From NCBI RefSeq assembly GCF_021245725.1, contig NZ_JAJGSX010000006.1, forward strand, positions 248,001 through 312,000: a stretch of 64,000 nucleotides of DNA, read 5' to 3'. The notes under the pieces were generated by a model, which worked only from the letters and a program-made list of their open reading frames with translations, did not search any database and had not been told where the DNA came from. A program made the position numbers and the translations under genes. The stretch comes from Pseudonocardia sp. TRM90224. Lineage in GTDB: Bacteria; Actinomycetota; Actinomycetes; Mycobacteriales; Pseudonocardiaceae. Within the stretch, counting starts at the first letter, position 1, and each line of letters starts with the position of its first letter. Of this stretch, positions 20,402 to 27,191 are shown in pieces.

Positions 20402-21202
20402 GTGTCATCCACCACAGACGCGTCCGCCGGCCGGGCGCAGATCACGGCGCGGACGCTACGGACGGACCGGTGGTGGCTGCCACCGCTGCTGAACTTCGCC
20501 GGGCTCGTCGCGTGGGTCGCCTACGCGACCGTGCGGGCGTTCCTGCAGAGGGATTACTTCGTCGCGGAGTACAACTACCTCACGCCGTTCTACTCGCCGT
20601 GCTTCTCCAACGGTTGCATCGAGGAGGCCGCGCACTTCGGCCGGTTCCTCCCCGACGTGTGGTTCCTGCCCTACGCGGCGCTGACGCTGCCGTTCCTGCT
20701 GTTCTTCCGGCTCACCTGCTACTACTACCGGAAGGCCTACTACCGGGCGTTCTGGCTGTCGCCGCCCGCGTGCGCCGTCGCGGAGCCGCACCGCAAGTAC
20801 ACCGGTGAGACGCGCTTCCCGCTGCTCGGGCAGAACCTGCACCGCTACTTCTTCTACGCCGCCGTGATCATCTCGGTGATCAACACGTACGACGCCGTCA
20901 TCTCGTTCGTCAAGCACGACGGCAGCTTCGGGCTCGGCCTGGGCAACCTGATCCTGGTGGCCAACGTGGTGCTGCTCTGGGCGTACACGCTCTCCTGCCA
21001 CTCGTGCCGCAGCATCATCGGCGGCCGGCTGAACCACTTCTCGAAGCACCCCGTCCGCTTCGCGCTCTGGGGCTACGTCTCGCGGCTCAACACGAAGCAC
21101 ATGCAGCTCGCGTGGACCACGCTCGCCTCACTGGCGATCACCGACTTCTACATCATGGCCGTCTCGGCCGGATGGTTCTCCGACCTGCGGATCGTGGGGT
21201 GA
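20402..21202 (+). CDS. Succinate dehydrogenase membrane anchor, complex 2 (mycobacterial Sdh1-type)
   Basis: The 266-residue protein has about five hydrophobic segments, near residues 25-45, 90-105, 150-165, 180-198 and 245-260. It lies directly upstream of sdhA2 and sdhB2. It does not look like the b558 SdhC of complex 1. It has a conserved-looking luminal section with NYLTPFYSPCFSNGCIEEAA and a CYYYRKAYYRAFWLSPPAC loop. This matches my recollection of the anchor encoded with Rv0247c-Rv0248c in mycobacteria. Histidines in LHRYFFYA, LSCHSC and TKHMQLAW could bind haem. Its role is to pass electrons from the iron-sulfur subunit to quinone. It starts at GTG 20402. Confidence 0.82.
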   Translation: MSSTTDASAGRAQITARTLRTDRWWLPPLLNFAGLVAWVAYATVRAFLQRDYFVAEYNYLTPFYSPCFSNGCIEEAAHFGRFLPDVWFLPYAALTLPFLLFFRLTCYYYRKAYYRAFWLSPPACAVAEPHRKYTGETRFPLLGQNLHRYFFYAAVIISVINTYDAVISFVKHDGSFGLGLGNLILVANVVLLWAYTLSCHSCRSIIGGRLNHFSKHPVRFALWGYVSRLNTKHMQLAWTTLASLAITDFYIMAVSAGWFSDLRIVG

Positions 21203-21207
21203 ATCCA

Positions 21208-23118
21208 ATGACGGAAACGATCGAGACTCACGAGTACGACGTCGTCGTGATCGGGGCCGGTGGCGCCGGGTTGCGCGCCGCGATCGAGGCGCGGGCGCAG
21301 GGCAAGCGCACCGCGATCATCTCGAAGTCGCTGTTCGGCAAGGCGCACACCGTGATGGCCGAGGGCGGCTGCGCGGCCGCGATGGGCAACGTCAACCCGA
21401 ACGACAACTGGCAGGTCCACTACCGCGACACCATGCGCGGCGGGAAGTTCCTCAACAACTGGCGGATGGCGGAGCTGCACGCCAAGGAGGCGCCCGACCG
21501 CGTCTGGGAGCTGGAGACCTACGGTGCGCTGTTCGACCGCACCAAGGACGGCAAGATCAGCCAGCGCAACTTCGGCGGCCACTCCTATCCGCGCCTCGCG
21601 CACGTCGGCGACCGCACGGGCCTGGAGATGATCCGCACGCTCCAGCAGAAGATCGTCTCGCTGCAGCAGGAGGACTTCGCCGCGACCGGCGACTACGAGG
21701 ACCGGATCAGGGTCTTCCACGAGACCACGATCACCGACCTGTTCACGTCGGACGGACGCATCGCCGGCGCGTTCGGCTACTACCGCGCCACCGGCGCTTT
21801 CGTCCGGTTCGACGCCCCCGCGGTCGTGCTCGCCACCGGCGGCATCGGCAAGAGCTACCAGGTGACGTCGAACTCGTGGGAGTACACGGGCGACGGCCAC
21901 GCGCTCGCGCTGCGCGCCGGTGCCACGTTGATCAACATGGAGTTCCTGCAGTTCCACCCGACGGGCATGGTCTGGCCGCCCTCGGTGAAGGGGATCCTGG
22001 TCACGGAGTCGGTCCGCGGCGACGGCGGCGTGCTGCGCAACTCCGAAGGCAAGCGGTTCATGTTCGAGTACATCCCGGACGTGTTCAAGGAGCAGTACGC
22101 CACCACGGAGGAAGAGGGCGACCGCTGGTACACCGACGCCGACAACAACCGGCGCCCACCCGAGCTGCTGCCGCGTGACGAGGTCGCCCGTGCGATCAAC
22201 TCCGAGGTCAAGGCCGGACGCGGCTCGCCGCACGGCGGCGTGTTCCTCGACATCGCATCGCGGCTCAAGCCCGAGGAGATCCAGAAGCGCCTCCCGTCGA
22301 TGTACCACCAGTTCAAGGAGCTGGCCGACGTCGACATCACGAAGGAGCCGATGGAGGTCGGCCCGACCTGCCACTACGTCATGGGTGGCGTCGAGGTCGA
22401 GCCCGACACCGGCATGTCGAAGGTGCCCGGCCTGTTCGCCGCGGGCGAGTGCTCCGGCGGGATGCACGGCTCCAACCGGCTCGGCGGCAACTCGCTGTCC
22501 GACCTGATCGTGTTCGGCCGCCGTGCCGGCCTGGGCGCTGCCGAGTACATCGACGGCCTCGCTGCCCGGCCTGCCGTGAAGGAGGCGGACGTCGCGGTGG
22601 CGCAGGAGCGCGCGCTGCTGCCGTTCGCGAGCGCGGAGAAGGGTGGCGAGAACCCGTTCGTCGTGCAGCTCGAGCTGCAGAAGACGATGAACGAGCTGGT
22701 CGGCATCATCCGCAAGGCCGAGGAGATGGAGGCCGCGCTCAAGGCCCTGCAGGACATCGCGACGAAGGCGCGCACCGTCGGCGTCACCGGTGGGCGTGCG
22801 TTCAACCCCGGCTGGCACCTCGCGCTCGACCTGCGCAACATGCTGCTGGTCTCGCTGTGCGTCGCGAAGGCGGCGCTGGAGCGGCAGGAGAGCCGTGGCG
22901 GGCACACCCGCGACGACTTCCCGGTGATGGACTCGGACTGGCGGCACGTCCTGCTGGTGCTCTCCGCGCTCGGCGAGGACGACGTGAACCTCGTCCGGCA
23001 GGAGCAGGTGCCGATGCGGCCGGAGCTGCTCGACCTGTTCGAGATGGACGAGCTGAAGAAGTACTACACAGGTGATGAGCTGGGCGGGCACCGCGCGGAC
23101 CAGGGAGCGAAGGCATGA
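21208..23118 (+). CDS. sdhA: Succinate dehydrogenase/fumarate reductase flavoprotein, complex 2
   Basis: The 636-residue flavoprotein has FAD motif GAGGAG at residues 16-21 and the covalent-FAD histidine region GKAHTVMAEGG with His48. Substrate motifs QFHPTG and CHYVMGGVEV, and GSNRLGGNSLSD near residue 430, are also present. It belongs to the mycobacterial Sdh1-like branch and is only distantly like the SdhA at 16.8 kb. The ATG at 21208 follows five bases after the anchor gene and overlaps the next gene by four bases (ATGA). Direction of catalysis, succinate oxidation or fumarate reduction, cannot be told from sequence. Confidence 0.96.
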   Translation: MTETIETHEYDVVVIGAGGAGLRAAIEARAQGKRTAIISKSLFGKAHTVMAEGGCAAAMGNVNPNDNWQVHYRDTMRGGKFLNNWRMAELHAKEAPDRVWELETYGALFDRTKDGKISQRNFGGHSYPRLAHVGDRTGLEMIRTLQQKIVSLQQEDFAATGDYEDRIRVFHETTITDLFTSDGRIAGAFGYYRATGAFVRFDAPAVVLATGGIGKSYQVTSNSWEYTGDGHALALRAGATLINMEFLQFHPTGMVWPPSVKGILVTESVRGDGGVLRNSEGKRFMFEYIPDVFKEQYATTEEEGDRWYTDADNNRRPPELLPRDEVARAINSEVKAGRGSPHGGVFLDIASRLKPEEIQKRLPSMYHQFKELADVDITKEPMEVGPTCHYVMGGVEVEPDTGMSKVPGLFAAGECSGGMHGSNRLGGNSLSDLIVFGRRAGLGAAEYIDGLAARPAVKEADVAVAQERALLPFASAEKGGENPFVVQLELQKTMNELVGIIRKAEEMEAALKALQDIATKARTVGVTGGRAFNPGWHLALDLRNMLLVSLCVAKAALERQESRGGHTRDDFPVMDSDWRHVLLVLSALGEDDVNLVRQEQVPMRPELLDLFEMDELKKYYTGDELGGHRADQGAKA

Positions 23119-23867
23119 CGCACGACCAGGTGTTCCGCGTGTGGCGGGGCGACTCCGTGGACGGGGAACTGATCGACTACCCGGTCGCGGTGAACGAGGG
23201 CGAGGTCGTCCTCGACATCATCCACCGGCTCCAGCAGACCGAGCCCGACCTCGCGGTCCGCTGGAACTGCAAGGCCGGCAAGTGCGGCTCCTGCAGCATG
23301 GAGATCAACGGGCGGCCGCGTCTCGCGTGCATGACCCGGATGAGCACGTTCGACGAGACCGAGACCATCACGATCACCCCGCTGCGGACGTTCCCGCTGG
23401 TCCGCGACCTCGTCACGGACGTCTCGTTCAACTACGAGAAGGCCCGTGAGGTGCCGAGCTTCGCGCCGCCCGCGGACCTCGGCCCCGGCGAGTACCGGAT
23501 GCAGCAGGTCGACGTGGAGCGGAGCCAGGAGTTCCGCAAGTGCATCGAGTGCTACCTCTGCCAGAACACCTGCCACGTCGTGCGTGACCACGAGGAGAAC
23601 AAGGAGAGCTTCTCCGGCCCGCGCTACCTGATGCGGATCGCGGAGCTCGACATGCACCCCCTCGACGTCGCCGACCGGCAGAAGGAGGCGCAGGAGGAGC
23701 ACGGGTTGGGCTTCTGCAACATCACGAAGTGCTGCACCGAGGTCTGCCCCGAGCACATCAAGATCACCGACAACGCCCTCATCCCGCTGAAGGAGCGTGT
23801 CGTCGACCGCAAGTACGACCCGCTCGTATGGCTCGGCAGCAAGATCTTCAAGCGCGCCGGGGCGTAG
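23115..23867 (+). CDS. sdhB: Succinate dehydrogenase/fumarate reductase iron-sulfur subunit, complex 2
   Basis: The 250-residue protein carries the [2Fe-2S] site CKAGKCGSCSM with the later RLACM cysteine. The other two cluster sites are CIECYLCQNTCHVV and CNITKCCTEVCPEHI. The second site has a CIECYLC form rather than the CIGCGAC of complex 1, which fits a different paralogue class. The ATGA overlap with sdhA2 indicates translational coupling. Family 1 repeat copy d follows the stop within five bases and is the likely terminator. Confidence 0.96.
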   Translation: MTHDQVFRVWRGDSVDGELIDYPVAVNEGEVVLDIIHRLQQTEPDLAVRWNCKAGKCGSCSMEINGRPRLACMTRMSTFDETETITITPLRTFPLVRDLVTDVSFNYEKAREVPSFAPPADLGPGEYRMQQVDVERSQEFRKCIECYLCQNTCHVVRDHEENKESFSGPRYLMRIAELDMHPLDVADRQKEAQEEHGLGFCNITKCCTEVCPEHIKITDNALIPLKERVVDRKYDPLVWLGSKIFKRAGA

Positions 23868-23871
23868 GGGA

Positions 23872-23943
23872 GGGCAGGAAAGCCACTTTCCTGCCCTGTG
23901 AGGGCCGGAAAGTGGCTTTGCTGCCCTAGCGTGCGGAACGCAC
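23872..23943. repeat. Family 1 composite palindromic repeat, copy d
   Basis: A first unit GGGCAGGAAAGCC... forms its own 25-base hairpin (23872-23896). The inverted second unit runs 23907-23926 and has one substitution that breaks part of the pairing. The tag palindrome GTGCGGAACGCAC is at 23931-23943. It lies between the convergent ends of sdhB2 and the 90-aa minus-strand gene, a terminator-like position. Confidence 0.9.
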
Positions 23944-23971
23944 GCACACGTTCGTTCGGCCGGCTGGCCCG

Positions 23972-24244
23972 TCAGCCGAGCGAGCGGCGGATCTCGTCCA
24001 GCTTCGCCTTCGCCGCCCGCTCCCGCTCGGCCTCCTGCTCGGCGACCGTGCGGCCCTGGGTCGTCTCGTCGGCGAGCTCCTGCGTGCCGATGCTCGTCGC
24101 GTACCGGCCCTCGATCTTGTCGCGGACGAAGTCGAAGCTCGGGACGCCGTGATCGTCGTAGTCCGGGTCGGGCACGGCCGGGGGCGGCGGCGCGACGGGG
24201 TCCGGGACGATCTCCGCGTCGATCGGCTCGTTCGGGTCAGGCAT
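23972..24244 (-). CDS. Conserved 90-aa hypothetical protein
   Basis: The 90-residue protein has an acidic, proline-rich first half (MPDPNEPIDAEIVPDPVAPP) and a central VPSFDFVRDKIEGRYATSIG segment. It ends in a charged helix (AEQEAERERAAKAKLDEIRRSL) that could form a short coiled coil. There is no signal peptide and no cysteine. I do not recognise a named domain. It is divergent from the 24.36 kb gene and convergent with sdhB2. Confidence 0.65.
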   Translation of the reverse strand: MPDPNEPIDAEIVPDPVAPPPPAVPDPDYDDHGVPSFDFVRDKIEGRYATSIGTQELADETTQGRTVAEQEAERERAAKAKLDEIRRSLG

Positions 24245-24360
24245 GTGCGCCACGGTACGCGCCACCCGTTCGGCCCATCCCGATTTGACAACCAGGCGTG
24301 ACCACCGCTCACCCGTCTCGTTGATCCGACCAGAGCGTGCCTTCACCCGGGGGGATGACG

Positions 24361-25128
24361 ATGGTCTCAGCTGTTCCGTCGGCGCGACCGGCGCAACAGG
24401 CCGACGTCGAGCGGGTCGCCCCATCGGGGGCGAAAGTGCGGCTGGCTGTTCCGTCGGAGCTCGGCACCCATTCGTGGTACGCGAACACCCGGTTCAGCGG
24501 GCCGCGGCTGTCGCGCCAGTTCTTCTTCGCGCCGCTCGGCGAGCACCAGGCCATCCCGAAGCACCTGCTGCCCGGCGCCCGCGAGTACCGCCAGCAGATG
24601 CGCGGCTACGACGCGATCGTCTTCGAGGCCGTCGACCGGTCCGACTCGGCGCTCGTGCTCGCCGGTCCGCACCACGAAGCGACGACGTGGTTCGCGGGGC
24701 CCGCGCCCGATCCGGCCGGCCTCGACGCGCTGCTCGCGACGTTCCGCTTCACCGACTCGCTGAAGGGTGCAACGCTCGCGCCGGTGTCGAACCTGCTGGT
24801 CAAGCAGACCGACGTGTCGCTGATCGGCAAGAGCGCCGTCTCGATGCTCGTCGTCAAGAAGGCGACGGACGTCTTCGGTGTGCTGCCGGACTGGGCCGGT
24901 CTCGTCCTGCCCGACGGTGAGCTGTGGCGCGCCACCCGCGTGCTGGGCGCGGCCGCTGCGGCAGCCGTGAAGGGCACGCCGCACGAGTGGCGCTACCTCA
25001 TCGCGAACGCCTCGACCGTGATGGACGTCGTGCTGCTCGGCCCCGAGTCGGGGCGCCCGCGCTCCGCGCTGGCCGACTCGCAGGTCGTCGAGGCGCTCTC
25101 CGGCCTCGTCGGCCGCTGGGTGGTCTGA
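24361..25128 (+). CDS. Hypothetical protein, first gene of the CxxC/Tat locus
   Basis: The 255-residue protein has no recognised domain, no clear signal peptide and no cysteine. It has a mixed alpha/beta look with tryptophan-containing segments (HSWYANTRF, ATTWFAGPAP, PDWAGLVLPDGELW). The ATG at 24361 was preferred over an ATG two codons earlier because the GGGGGG run at 24349-24354 is then correctly spaced. The next gene begins three bases after its stop, so it opens an operon of five or six tightly spaced genes. A role together with the downstream redox proteins is inferred only from position. Confidence 0.7.
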   Translation: MVSAVPSARPAQQADVERVAPSGAKVRLAVPSELGTHSWYANTRFSGPRLSRQFFFAPLGEHQAIPKHLLPGAREYRQQMRGYDAIVFEAVDRSDSALVLAGPHHEATTWFAGPAPDPAGLDALLATFRFTDSLKGATLAPVSNLLVKQTDVSLIGKSAVSMLVVKKATDVFGVLPDWAGLVLPDGELWRATRVLGAAAAAAVKGTPHEWRYLIANASTVMDVVLLGPESGRPRSALADSQVVEALSGLVGRWVV

Positions 25129-25131
25129 GCG

Positions 25132-25617
25132 GTGTCGCTCGCGCTCGCCGTTGCACTGCTCGCACTGCTGGTGGCGCTGTTCGCGCTGGTGGCGCTGGTC
25201 GCCGTCTACGCACGGGTGAAGGCGCTCGAAGCCGGACGGGCCGCTGACCTCTCCGGGTACGCGTCACTGGTGGGCCGTCTCGCGCCGCTGTCGGTGCGGC
25301 CCGGTACCGGCCAGCGCGCCGGCGTCGTCGCGGTGCTCGACGCCGACTGCGCGCTCTGCCACGCCGTCTGGGCGGCGCTCGCGACCGCACCGGACGTGCG
25401 GGCCGTCGCGGTGCTGGACCGGCCGGCCGCGCTGGGGGACGGGCCCGCGGAGCTGCTCGTCGACCTCGACACCCGCATCGCGCTCTTCGAGGGCTACGCG
25501 CCCACCCTGCTCGGGCTCGACGCCGCGGGCGTCGTCACCCAGCGGGTGTTCGTCTACGCCGACACCGACCTCGCCGCCACGATCTCCCGCCTGACCGGAG
25601 CAGAGGTGACCACATGA
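25132..25617 (+). CDS. Membrane-anchored thioredoxin-like protein (MauD-like)
   Basis: The 161-residue protein has one N-terminal membrane helix (residues 3-26), a short linker and a thioredoxin-like domain. That domain carries a CALC active site (Cys73 and Cys76, in VVAVLDADCALCHAVWAAL). A cis-proline-like APTLLGLDAAGVV segment follows near residue 125. MauD, the disulfide-handling factor for methylamine dehydrogenase small subunit, has the same design, but similarity here is general and not proof. Its stop overlaps the start of the next gene (ATGA), so it is translated together with the Tat-exported cysteine protein, its likely substrate. Confidence 0.75.
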   Translation: MSLALAVALLALLVALFALVALVAVYARVKALEAGRAADLSGYASLVGRLAPLSVRPGTGQRAGVVAVLDADCALCHAVWAALATAPDVRAVAVLDRPAALGDGPAELLVDLDTRIALFEGYAPTLLGLDAAGVVTQRVFVYADTDLAATISRLTGAEVTT

Positions 25618-26135
25618 TCAGCCTCGACGACATCCCGACCGCGTTCGAGCCGCCCGCCGACGCGCGTCCGAGCGGGGTCGTAGCCATGATCCGTTCGATC
25701 CGGCCGAGCCGTCGGGCGGTGCTGCGCGGGCTGGTCGTCGGTGCGGCGGCCGCCGCGCTCGTGCCGATCGACTGGTACCTCACCCGAAGGGCTGCCGCCG
25801 CGGCGCCCGGTCCCAGCGACGAGTACCTGACCTGCCCCAAGGACTATGACGAGGAAGCGACCAACTGGCCGCGCGGCGGCCCGGCCGTGTGCGCGGGCGG
25901 CTGGCGGCGCGGCACCTTCCCCTGCTCGGGCGGCTACCACATCGAGGGCAGCCACTACGAGGAAGGCGCCGGCTACGAGTCGATGCGGGTGACCACCGAC
26001 TGCCACGGCCGCAACGCGTGGCGCTGGAAGGGCTACCGCTGCTCCGACGCCGTCACCAACGCCGCGTTCACCGACGGGCTGGAGTACCACGGAGTGACGA
26101 TCGCGATCTGCTCGTTGCCGAGCGGCGCGGAGTAG
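25614..26135 (+). CDS. Tat-exported six-cysteine protein
   Basis: The 173-residue protein has a twin-arginine signal: SRRAVLRG with Arg33-Arg34, then a hydrophobic stretch at 39-50 and an alanine-rich region ending near 64. The mature part of about 108 residues contains exactly six cysteines (74, 93, 104, 130, 143, 166) and several tryptophans (85, 97, 136, 138). Even cysteine number and export by Tat suggest three disulfides formed before or at export. The layout recalls the methylamine dehydrogenase small subunit (MauA), which is also Tat-exported and disulfide-rich, but it has fewer cysteines and I cannot assign it. A start at the internal ATG (codon 25) would leave a more standard Tat signal. 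Confidence 0.72.
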   Translation: MISLDDIPTAFEPPADARPSGVVAMIRSIRPSRRAVLRGLVVGAAAAALVPIDWYLTRRAAAAAPGPSDEYLTCPKDYDEEATNWPRGGPAVCAGGWRRGTFPCSGGYHIEGSHYEEGAGYESMRVTTDCHGRNAWRWKGYRCSDAVTNAAFTDGLEYHGVTIAICSLPSGAE

Positions 26136-26143
26136 ATCGAGGG

Positions 26144-26290
26144 ATGCGGCAGCTCGGGCGCGCGACGCTGCACCCGCTCGTCCCCGTTGCCGTGCTCGCG
26201 CTGGCGCTGCTGCCGGCCTGGACGTCCACGGCGCTGCTCGCTGCCGTCGCGGGCGCGGCCGCCGGGTACGCCAACTCCGGCAGCACTTGA
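26144..26290 (+). CDS. 48-aa hydrophobic ORF ending in UGA, in frame with the next gene
   Basis: Forty-eight codons (MRQLGRATLHPLVPVAVLALALLPAWTST...) encode a hydrophobic helix pair and stop at TGA 26288-26290. The start lies eight bases after the previous stop. The next 33 codons after the TGA have no ATG, GTG or TTG, yet keep G/C-rich third positions. They run without further stop into the membrane protein at 26390. This piece may therefore be the N-terminus of one 237-codon gene interrupted by UGA, through selenocysteine, a nonsense mutation or a base error. If it is independent, it is a small membrane peptide. Confidence 0.5.
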   Translation: MRQLGRATLHPLVPVAVLALALLPAWTSTALLAAVAGAAAGYANSGST

Positions 26291-26317
26291 AGCCACAACT
26301 CGGCGTTCCTGCTGAGC
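26288..26317 (+). other. In-frame UGA followed by a stem-loop (candidate Sec codon/SECIS)
   Basis: Directly after the UGA, the RNA can fold CUCGGC (26299-26304), a six-base loop GUUCCU (26305-26310), then GCUGAG (26311-26316): six pairs including one G-U. A hairpin shortly after UGA with G and U as the first loop bases is the general form of bacterial SECIS elements, though the spacing of eight bases to the stem is on the short side. The context is redox-related. This is suggestive only. Confidence 0.3.
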
Positions 26318-26389
26318 GCGTCGGTCTGGCGCGCACGTCCCGTACTCCGCTTCTTCGGCGCAGGACTGCTGCTGGGGGCGGAGCTGGTT

Positions 26390-26857
26390 GTGTTCGCCGC
26401 GGCGGCGTTGGGTGCGTTGCCGCAGCTGCTCGTCCCCGCACCCGTGCGCTGGGCGGTGTTCGGGGCGGCTGCGCTGGCCGTGCTGCTGCGGGAGACGGGG
26501 GTGGCGCGGTTCCCCGTGCCGGAGAACGCCCGGCTCGTCACCGAGGACGTGCAGCACCTGCGCGAATGGGGTGCGCTGCAGTTCGGGTTCGAGATGGGCA
26601 CCGGCATGCGCACGTACTCGCCGTCGGCGCTGCCGCACCTCGCCCTGCTGGCGGTCCTGCTGGTCGTGCCGTTCCCCGCGGCGTTCGCGCTGGGCGCCGG
26701 GTTCGCGGTGGGCCGGCTGGTGATGCCGCTGATGTCGAACGCGTGGAGCGACGACGGCTCGTGGACCGAGCTCTGGGCGCGGTGGGACGCGGTGGCGCGC
26801 CCGTTGCTCGCACTGGTCGCGGTGGCCGCGTTCGGGCTTGGCATGCTGCCCGCATGA
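26390..26857 (+). CDS. Polytopic membrane protein of the CxxC/Tat locus (conservative gene model)
   Basis: From GTG 26390 the frame encodes 155 residues with about four membrane segments (near 1-18, 20-35, 82-108, 140-155) and a polar section VPENARLVTEDVQHLREWGALQFGFEMGTGMRTY. The GTG start would fall inside a hydrophobic helix that clearly begins about ten codons upstream (FFGAGLLLGAELVVFAAAAL). The true N-terminus is therefore probably further upstream, at a rare CTG or across the UGA at 26288. Its stop overlaps the next gene (ATGA). A role with the two thioredoxin-like proteins, for example transmembrane electron transfer, is inference. Confidence 0.6.
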   Translation: MFAAAALGALPQLLVPAPVRWAVFGAAALAVLLRETGVARFPVPENARLVTEDVQHLREWGALQFGFEMGTGMRTYSPSALPHLALLAVLLVVPFPAAFALGAGFAVGRLVMPLMSNAWSDDGSWTELWARWDAVARPLLALVAVAAFGLGMLPA

Positions 26858-27180
26858 GGTGGACCGAGGTGATCGTGATCTACGACGTCGGGTGCCCGTC
26901 GTGCTCGCGGATCGCGCGCGAGCTGCCCGAGCTGGTGAAGGTGCCGGTGACCGTCCGGTCGTGCCGCGATCCGCAGCTGGCCGCATACCCGGGGCTGAGC
27001 GCCGCGGTGCGGGCCTGCACGACGCCCGCGCTGGGAATGGTGCGTGCACGAGGAACGGTCCGCTGGTGGCTCGGGCTCAGCGGCGCGGTCGGGGTGCTGC
27101 CGGTCGTGCGCCCGCGGGCGCTGAAGGAAGCGGTCGGTCTGGTCTGGGCGGCGTTCCGGACCGCGCGCATGCACCAGTAG
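26854..27180 (+). CDS. Soluble thioredoxin-like protein with CPSC site
   Basis: The 108-residue protein opens VIVIYDVGCPSCSRIARELPEL, a beta-strand followed by a C-P-S-C redox centre (Cys14, Cys17) at the start of a helix, as in glutaredoxin-like or DCC-type proteins. Two more cysteines (in VRSCRDP and VRACTTPALG) are present. The second sits just before a threonine-proline pair in the cis-proline position. No signal peptide is seen, so it probably acts on the cytoplasmic side. It is the last gene of the locus, coupled by ATGA to the membrane protein. Confidence 0.72.
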   Translation: MRWTEVIVIYDVGCPSCSRIARELPELVKVPVTVRSCRDPQLAAYPGLSAAVRACTTPALGMVRARGTVRWWLGLSGAVGVLPVVRPRALKEAVGLVWAAFRTARMHQ

Positions 27181-27191
27181 CGTGACCACAT

